Shown: positions 58,601-64,000 of the stretch, piece by piece
Layout of the letters: the number at the start of each line of letters is the position of its first letter
How positions within the stretch are numbered: position 1 is the first letter of the stretch
From: Stenopsyche tienmushanensis
Taxonomy: Eukaryota; Arthropoda; Insecta; Trichoptera; Stenopsychidae
Assembly: GCA_008973525.1 (NCBI GenBank)
Contig: WACJ01000076.1
Span: forward strand, 1 to 64,000
DNA: 64,000 bases
Direction: 5' to 3'
Notes under the pieces: model-generated
Database searches by the model: none
What the model was told of the DNA's origin: nothing
What the model saw: the letters and a program-made list of their open reading frames with translations, nothing else
Translations under genes and position numbers: made by a program

Positions 58601-61600
58601 AATTCATATAGTCTTAGTTGTAAGCTATATATACACAGTTTATTAAGTCCGGACAGTAGACAGATCAGTCTATAGTTTTCGGGATGAATCGTTTTTTTTT
58701 TTTTGTTTACTGATTTTGGAATCTGAATTACCTTTGCAAATTTCCATAAAGTGGGATAATAACTGATTTCCAGGCAAGCATTGAAAACTTTCGTGGGAAG
58801 TTTTTAATGATTGTATTATCAATTTCGCCGAACCTGTGTATTTTTTTGTTTTTAATCTTTATTTTTTCTTAATAATAGTTTCTAACGGAGTGATTATTTT
58901 AGTATTTTTTAAATATTTAGGATCATTTTTGAAGAATTATTTTGATTTCGAAATCGTCTGTTTTGTGCTATTGTCGCTTAAGTGCTGGGAATCCTGGTGA
59001 TTAGTCCAAAGTTTTGGATAATAGGTTTACCTTATCTATGCTATCGTCGATTATTCAGAGATCGTCATTTAAAGAGGGAAAACCTATCATCTTTTGTTAG
59101 ACTGATTTGATGAACATTGGGTGTACAATATCATGCATTTATGTACAACAAAAATTAGATCACTAGTCTTTAATACGCATCGAGTGTAATTGAGTGATTA
59201 AATTACGATGAAAACGATCTTGGATTTCAAATTTTGAATGCTGAAGAAATAGTTGAAGAAATATCTGCCTCAGAAAAACAAGATCCAGAATACGAAGAAG
59301 AGCTTGGCGAGGGAGAATATATTAGTCCTTAAACATTCTGAAGCCTTTCAGTGTTTAGATGTCGCCATGAAATGGTTTGAGAAGCAAGAAGAATGTAAAT
59401 TAGGACATCTTATATATCTTAAGAATATTCATGACTTGGCTGCTTCAAGCAAAAGTCGATACATGATTTTTTTTTGATAAAAAATAATTTATTATATGTG
59501 TATGTGTATGTAAAATTTCTTCATACTTTCCCTGTCTTTTTCTGTCAATTATGATTTTTTTGTATTATCCGGATTTTTTGTTATCCGGACTACTTCCATC
59601 CCCAATTAGTCCGGATAATCGAGGTTCTACTGTATATATATATATATTTATAAATATAGAAATCATTAATTGTCACATTTTTTTGGGAAAAAATTAAATG
59701 TTCATTTGTAAATGATTAAATTTCACTTTTTCTTAACAGGTGATTTTTCACAGTACGACTTAAAGTATTTATCTAACAGTGATGACACTTTTTTAAATGG
59801 AAATTTTATAATTCCTTATGCAAAAGGAAATAAACGTGATACATTTGAATTTATTCATGCAGATGATATTGATGAAATCATGAATAAAAATATTTATAAT
59901 GAGAATGAAATACCTTCTTTTGATATGTCTAATTATCAAGTGTGTGGCAATTTGGGGATTTTTAAAAAAGAGCAATCTGTCGATTCCAGCCTCCAATCGT
60001 TCGATTCAGATTGTAATTGTACAGAAATTAAGAAACAAATAGTAACGAAATCTAGATTTGATGCTGATAATTTATGTCACGATAATGATGCAAAATCAAT
60101 TGATATTGATGAAATTCCTTATATCGATGATGTTGATTCGGAGCCCGAGCATGCAATATTGGGAACTAAATTATTTTCTAATGATAATAAATTTAATTAC
60201 AGCAGAATCAATCAGCCGATATTGTGTGACACCAAGACTGATAAAAAATCAAATAACGATTTTATTAAAAATGCCATCCCAAAAAACACTTCCAATGGAA
60301 ATGTAATTGAGGTAGCTGGTTGTTCTTGTATTGAGAACGATTCAAACGTTGAATATCAAAAACGTACATATGGCTCGAAATTAAGTATTCATCAATGTAA
60401 AACATCTGAAATTAATCAAGAGATTAAAAAATGTTGTAACACTTTCAACAGGAAATCAAATAATAAAGATCAAGCTAATGAATATAATATATTAGAGAGT
60501 GATTTTTTAGACTCGAAGAAACTATCATCTTTATCAAAAGAGAGAAAAGATTCAAATATATCACCTGAAGAAAACCGACTTCGATCAACCTCGACTTCTA
60601 ACGAGGAAGATAATTCAAATTGCGTGAAGGAATTGTCTGATATAGATTTGATGGAAAAAAGCTCCATCAGGAGTGTCGATGGTGTACAATTAGGATGCGG
60701 CAAAGTGAAAGCTCTCGCTGATCATTTCAACAATATAAACTTGGTTTATCAATCGAAAGTATATAATAGACATTATCAATCTAGTCCTGATATATTTCAA
60801 CGAAACTCGGATGTTAAATGTTCTTCACCGAGCTTAAAAGCGACTAGTGTGAGTTTAGCAAATTTGGATTACAAATTAGATGATAATTATAATACTTCCG
60901 AAAATAAGATTGGAAATAAATATTCAGTAGAGGAACAAAAATTAATAATCATGCAACTCGAAGATTGGTCTAAAAATGGTACAAAATCTGATTGTAGTCA
61001 ATACTTTCATAAAAAAACTGATGTATCCTCTGATCAGTTATTGAATGACGATTCTTCAAGTATAATTGACAAAAAAATAATAAACAATGGTCAATATAGT
61101 AATTCAAAATTACTCTTGACCAAAAAATTTGGTAGTTTGGAAAAGCTGACTGGTTCGATAAAACCTAAAGTAATAGAACTTGTTTTACGAAAATCAGAAT
61201 CGACTCTGAATTTGGGTGATTTTGAAATAAAGAAACCTGCCATAGAGAAAACAAAATTAGTATTGCCGAGAAAAAAATTCCCACACTCTTATATTGTAAG
61301 AAAAAGGCCTCAAACCTCACATGATATTCATAAAAATATTCTAGAGAATGAAAAGCTCAATATTTTTAAAAGCTGGCCAAATTTGTTTGAAAAACAATGT
61401 TCGCACACCACTTATTTGAAGAAAACTAATTTTTACAACAGTTATCCGAGTATTCATTCAAAACCATCCTCAATAGATTCCAATTATATGAAAATATTTC
61501 CAATAAAATATCCCGGGAGCCGATTAAAAGATAATTTTCCTACAAATCGGTTTGCATGGATCCAATATGGCCCAGCTCTACCTGTGAAGAAAATATATTA

Positions 61601-63361
61601 TTCATATGATGATATTAGTAAGCAATAAGATTTAAAGAAAAAAAATTATTTCTTATGTTATGTTTTATTATTCTTATATGATTTTGCCTATTTGATTTAA
61701 AGCTTATATGGATGCATGTTAAATCTAGACATGATATTTTTGCAAATACCAATCTTAAATCTATCAAAATATTTGCAACAGGCCTAGTAAAAGTTAAAAA
61801 AACATTTGGAAAATAGCATTAATTTTATATAATGCTTGTCTTCAAAAATTAATCTTCAAAAATTCGCATGTTTTGTTTATTTGTCAGTAAAAAATCAGTC
61901 TATATAAGTGAAGTACAATACTTATCTGTCACAGGTTTTTAATACTTATCTTTATCAGAATTGGAATGTTAAGATAATATTGATTTTCATTGACATAATC
62001 CATACAACCGATTAACAGTTGTATGGATAAGTATAGAACATTTTATAAAATATGAGCTTCTTTAAAAAATACAGTTTAAACTGAGTGGTTTGTAAAAATT
62101 TCATTTCATGTATTATTTTATAGTTATGCACATTTTAATGTTAAGTTATTTTCAAAAGTATAGATGTGTTTATTATTAGAAATATTTTTTTTTATTTCAC
62201 ATTTGTCAAGTAAGGTGTTATTATTTTTAACAAAAAATGTTATGCTTAACTTTCACGTCTGTCCCCAAATTTTCGAGCGATAGCAAATTAACATAAAAGT
62301 TCGCTCGTGCTTATTAAAAATTACATTGAAACATTTTTGCTATCACACGAAAACATGGGTCCAGCCTTAAAATGTAATATTGCCCATATGCCAATATCTA
62401 TTATTGAATTTCTAAGTATACATTTTTAATTAATGACTTCATTTTAAATTATTAAAACAAATTTCTATCAAGATTCTACATCAAATCATATCAATTATAT
62501 CATCAGTAATATTTACTGCATCAGATTTAATTTTGATTATTTATATTGAACATATTTTTGTATTCAAATTATGTTTTAACAGTTATTTAATCCACATTTG
62601 AAAAAATAGTAAAAATTGTGGATAGTAAAAATTTTATTTCACAAAATAATAATTGAGTTAACTTAATTATTTGAGATTAGCAATCTATTCTCTATGCGAG
62701 ACTTAATATTAAATATGTGTTTTGAATTGATAACTGAAATAAGTAATTTTCCCTAATTTAGATTATTTTTTTACAAACTTTTTCTTTGCAATTGTAGTCA
62801 TGGAAAATTTAAATCATACAAAAATTAAAGTACTTAATTAGTTTATGATTCTATAAAATCTCATTATTTATTTTTAATATTGTAGGTCCTCGGAGAATGT
62901 CAGAAAGAGACCTTCCATCAAAAGTTGATATGGAACAAATGGTGCCCGTAGGCCATATGGCAAATACAGTGAAGTCGTCGAAAAGTGTTCCAGCATTACA
63001 TGAGCATGTAAAACATCATGAAGTTTTCAATCCAGGATATTCAAGGTATGATTTTTAAATTGTGCATATTAAAATTTATTATGAAACAATATATTTTTGT
63101 AAGACTGCCACTTTTCATTCAAAAATGACGACTCGCCGAAGATAATTTAAAATACAGCATTAAGACACTATTACTAAAGACTGTGTGTTTGTTAATTTTT
63201 TTTTTCAATTTTAGAACATCATCTAATAACAGTATTCCAGCTATGCCAGGATTAAAAGGTAAAAGCAGTCAAAACCAACCTCAAATGATGCAGCAAATAT
63301 CAGATCAGAATAGTTTCTATCAAAATCTAAGCGTTTATCGAAATACTGGACTAGGAGATAG
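46652..63361 (+). CDS. canoe: Afadin/canoe adherens-junction scaffold, 3' end off window
   Basis: Canoe links nectins and cadherin junctions to actin under Rap1 control. Coding exons: 46652-46759, 46832-46940, 47018-47205, 47277-47433, 47670-47795, 48005-48162, 49218-49299, 49514-49689, 49763-49927, 50005-50129, 50348-50881, 51253-51405, 51746-51854, 52035-52180, 53116-53326, 53811-53963, 54942-55145, 55398-55584, 55697-55812, 55893-56151, 59740-61617 (probably optional), 62886-63045, 63215-63361. All phases agree. Domains: RA1 (37-135, DLSFHGVMRFYFQD), RA2 (230-320), FHA (about 350-450, IQPRHCVL), DIL (643-1030) and PDZ (about 1048-1140, with GMGLSIV as carboxylate loop). A Lys-rich stretch follows RA1. 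Start MNGADKRMLEREALRNVIQQ matches the family N terminus. The last exon ends in a donor, so the actin-binding C terminus is beyond the edge. Exons 1-11 are GC-rich, exons 12 onward AT-rich. Confidence 0.96.
52193..52990 (-). pseudogene. mariner transposase fossil in canoe intron 14
   Basis: The minus strand reads DIRRTIHYELLKSNNKLN, RYCQQMDN, KRPVMFNRKHIILHYDNARS, the catalytic region of SETMAR-type mariner transposases including the HxDNARP-like block, broken by several stops. The left edge has TTAGGTATTTCAGAAAGTTT next to TA, like a mariner terminal repeat. The N-terminal part lies near 52700-52960 and is badly decayed. Confidence 0.8.
53581..53635. repeat. Near-perfect hairpin in canoe intron 15
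   Basis: Arms 53581-53601 and 53615-53635 are inverted copies with one mismatch (AATAAATGCAAAAAGTA and complement), separated by 13 bases. Confidence 0.8.
53988..54039. repeat. Perfect 21-bp hairpin near a canoe splice donor
   Basis: Arms 53988-54008 and 54019-54039 are exact inverted repeats starting GATCACTGGTGGCTAGCAG with a 10-base spacer, beginning 24 bases after the end of the exon at 53811-53963. Confidence 0.9.
54518..54704. mobile_element. 187-bp MITE with 25-bp perfect inverted ends
   Basis: Ends start GCCCGATCCACACTATGGTG and are exact inverted copies over 25 bases. Weaker inverted similarity continues inward (TACAAGAAACTGAATTGG against GATTGTTTCTTGTGTAAG). The superfamily could not be assigned; no coding sequence. 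It lies in canoe intron 16. Confidence 0.85.
56715..57655. mobile_element. hAT-like MITE, family B copy 2, interrupted
   Basis: It starts CAGTGGTTCTCAAACTTATG, a hAT-type end. The right part (57412-57650) matches family B at 32255-32720. The middle is interrupted by the TA-flanked element at 56949-57410, giving a nested insertion. The right terminus is degraded. It lies in canoe intron 20. Confidence 0.6.
56949..57410. mobile_element. pogo-like non-autonomous element
   Basis: Inverted ends TACAGTAAAACCTTGATATA / TACAGTAAAACCTCAATATA with TA borders, about 460 bp, no transposase. The TACAGT(A/G)(A/G)AACCT start is common to the Tigger elements at 12303 and 58353. Confidence 0.85.
57679..58332. 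mobile_element. TTAA-flanked element, family 3
   Basis: TTAA at both ends with inverted termini TTAACACTTTGAGAACCGC / TTAACACTTTGAGACCCGC (18 of 19). Subterminal GGCGTCAGCGG motifs occur twice at the right. Internally there is a hAT-type start (CCAGTGGTTCTCAAACC near 57878), suggesting a second element inserted within. No coding frame. Confidence 0.75.
58353..59634 (+). mobile_element. Tigger/pogo element, second subtype
   Basis: Ends start TACAGTAGAACCTC followed by ATTATCCGGAC, inverted with one mismatch over 26 bases, TA borders. From about 59250 the plus strand holds a Tigger C-terminal scrap (EAFQCLDVAMKWFEKQEECK). No DNA-binding or catalytic domain remains. Positions 58660-59110 are clearly homologous to 12535-13000 in the Tigger at 12.3 kb although the ends differ. 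Confidence 0.88.
59740..61617 (+). CDS. canoe: canoe exon 21: 1,878-nt symmetric cassette exon
   Basis: An open frame runs from a good acceptor (TCTTAACAG before 59740) to a good donor (ATTA then GTAAGC after 61617); a stop follows 11 bases into the intron at 61626. Exon 20 ends in phase 1, this exon is 626 codons long, and the exon at 62886 accepts phase 1, so it can be included or skipped without changing the frame. It adds 626 residues right after the PDZ domain, rich in Asn, Ser, Asp, Lys with no recognised domain; one compact conserved-looking patch reads GCGKVKALADHFNNINLVYQ near the middle. If the donor is not used, the same frame gives a canoe form ending a few residues later (about 1,784 residues). 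A 626-codon open frame in such AT-rich sequence is very unlikely by chance. Sequence C-terminal to PDZ in afadins is mostly disordered, which fits. Confidence 0.8.
61630..62880. other. canoe intron 21, no feature seen
   Basis: AT-rich. An imperfect inverted pair (CGAGCGATAGCAAA near 62275 and TTTTGCTATCACACGA near 62335) is the only structure noticed. No polyadenylation signal close to the stop at 61628 was spotted. Confidence 0.4.
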
Positions 63362-63668
63362 GTAAATATATATCTATTTGAATAAATGAGAATTTTCAAT
63401 CAGTGTTGTGACATGAGTTTTATTCAATTATATTTTGATGTGCACTATTTGGTTATAAAAGTATGTTATTTGGATGTTGTATGGTAATGGTTTAACATGC
63501 GGTGATATTAGAATTTTCTCATTCTGAAATCTTAATTTAATTTTTTTAAAAAATCAGCAGTCAATCTACATGCAGTTCATTGCATTCTCCTTGAAATCCA
63601 TTTCAGTAAAATCAAGCTTTTCACTCAGATGACCTACTGAGCATTTATAAATAAAGGTGATGCTTCCT

Positions 63669-63860
63669 TTAACACATTGTGTGCGGGAGATGGAGATTAC
63701 AGTCCTTGGCGTGCCACTCGTTGAGCGCGGGGGACGGTGATCCTAGTCATTTTTATTTGACTAGAGCCATCTTTTAATGCTATTTTAAGTGAAAATCTAT
63801 TCACTCAAAAATATATTTAAGCTGAGCAATCTATCGACTTACGGTATCATTTTTTAATAG
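63669..63860 (+). mobile_element. TTAA-ended MITE, family 1 (clearest copy)
   Basis: It starts TTAACACATTGTGTGCGGG, then GATTACAGTCCTTGGCGTG, CACTCGTTGAGCGCGGG, TTTTTATTTGACTAGAGCC and the AT-rich core ending near ATCTATCGACTTACGG. This matches 5715-5963 in inverted orientation. It lies in the canoe intron after the exon at 63215-63361. Confidence 0.7.
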
Positions 63861-64000
63861 CTTTGAAATCGTTTTTTACATATATGACGCGGACGTCCCC
63901 GTGCCAGGCGTTATAATTCATCGAACGGACCCATATACAGAATGTTAATATCATAATCGCGAGGAATCGAATGAATGATAATGATACGTATGTTAGAGAT

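Noticed and set aside
1..64000. CRISPR arrays, rRNA genes, operons and bacterial-type genes
   Set aside because: Nothing of the kind is present; the spliced genes and transposon types show a eukaryotic nuclear chromosome.

Overview
The window is nuclear DNA of an arthropod, most likely an insect; the order cannot be assigned from sequence alone. The grounds are spliced genes with GT-AG introns, the set of genes (canoe/afadin, a 182-residue Rheb, an AT-hook HMGA protein), and a heavy load of piggyBac, pogo/Tigger, mariner, hAT-like, MITE and tRNA-SINE sequence. Most of the window is AT-rich. Two blocks, about 35.0-38.6 kb and 42.1-50.9 kb, are strikingly GC- and CpG-rich.

Layout from left to right. 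PUS7 (pseudouridine synthase, minus strand, about 2.8-14.0 kb) has its 3' part off the left edge. An OARD1-type macrodomain ADP-ribose hydrolase with an unusual C-terminal extension (plus, 14.9-20.5 kb) starts head-to-head with it. Rheb GTPase (minus, 23.5-24.5 kb) is head-to-head with VTA1 (ESCRT-III/VPS4 cofactor, plus, 24.9-28.6 kb). From 28.6 to 35 kb there are only transposon remains and a SINE. A TMEM35/NACHO-like membrane protein (minus, 36.5-37.2 kb) is head-to-head with an intronless CYB5RL-like reductase (plus, 37.7-38.6 kb). A three-AT-hook HMGA-like protein follows (plus, 42.6-43.1 kb). The afadin homologue canoe (plus, 46.7 kb to beyond the right edge) fills the rest; 23 coding exons were found, giving RA1, RA2, FHA, DIL and PDZ domains in order.

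The genes do not form a pathway. They are housekeeping or cell-biology genes arranged as three divergent pairs plus two single genes. The introns of PUS7, OARD1, VTA1 and canoe host most of the mobile elements. The most notable items are: a 1,878-nt open exon in canoe, just after the PDZ domain, with matching phases on both sides, so it looks like a giant cassette exon; the extra domain-sized tail on OARD1; an abrupt GC-to-AT switch inside canoe near 50.9 kb; a family of TTAA-flanked elements whose ends carry a conserved subterminal block; and two Tigger elements that share an internal module but have different ends.

Exon boundaries were read by eye from splice consensus, reading phase and remembered family motifs. 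No alignment or transcript evidence was available.
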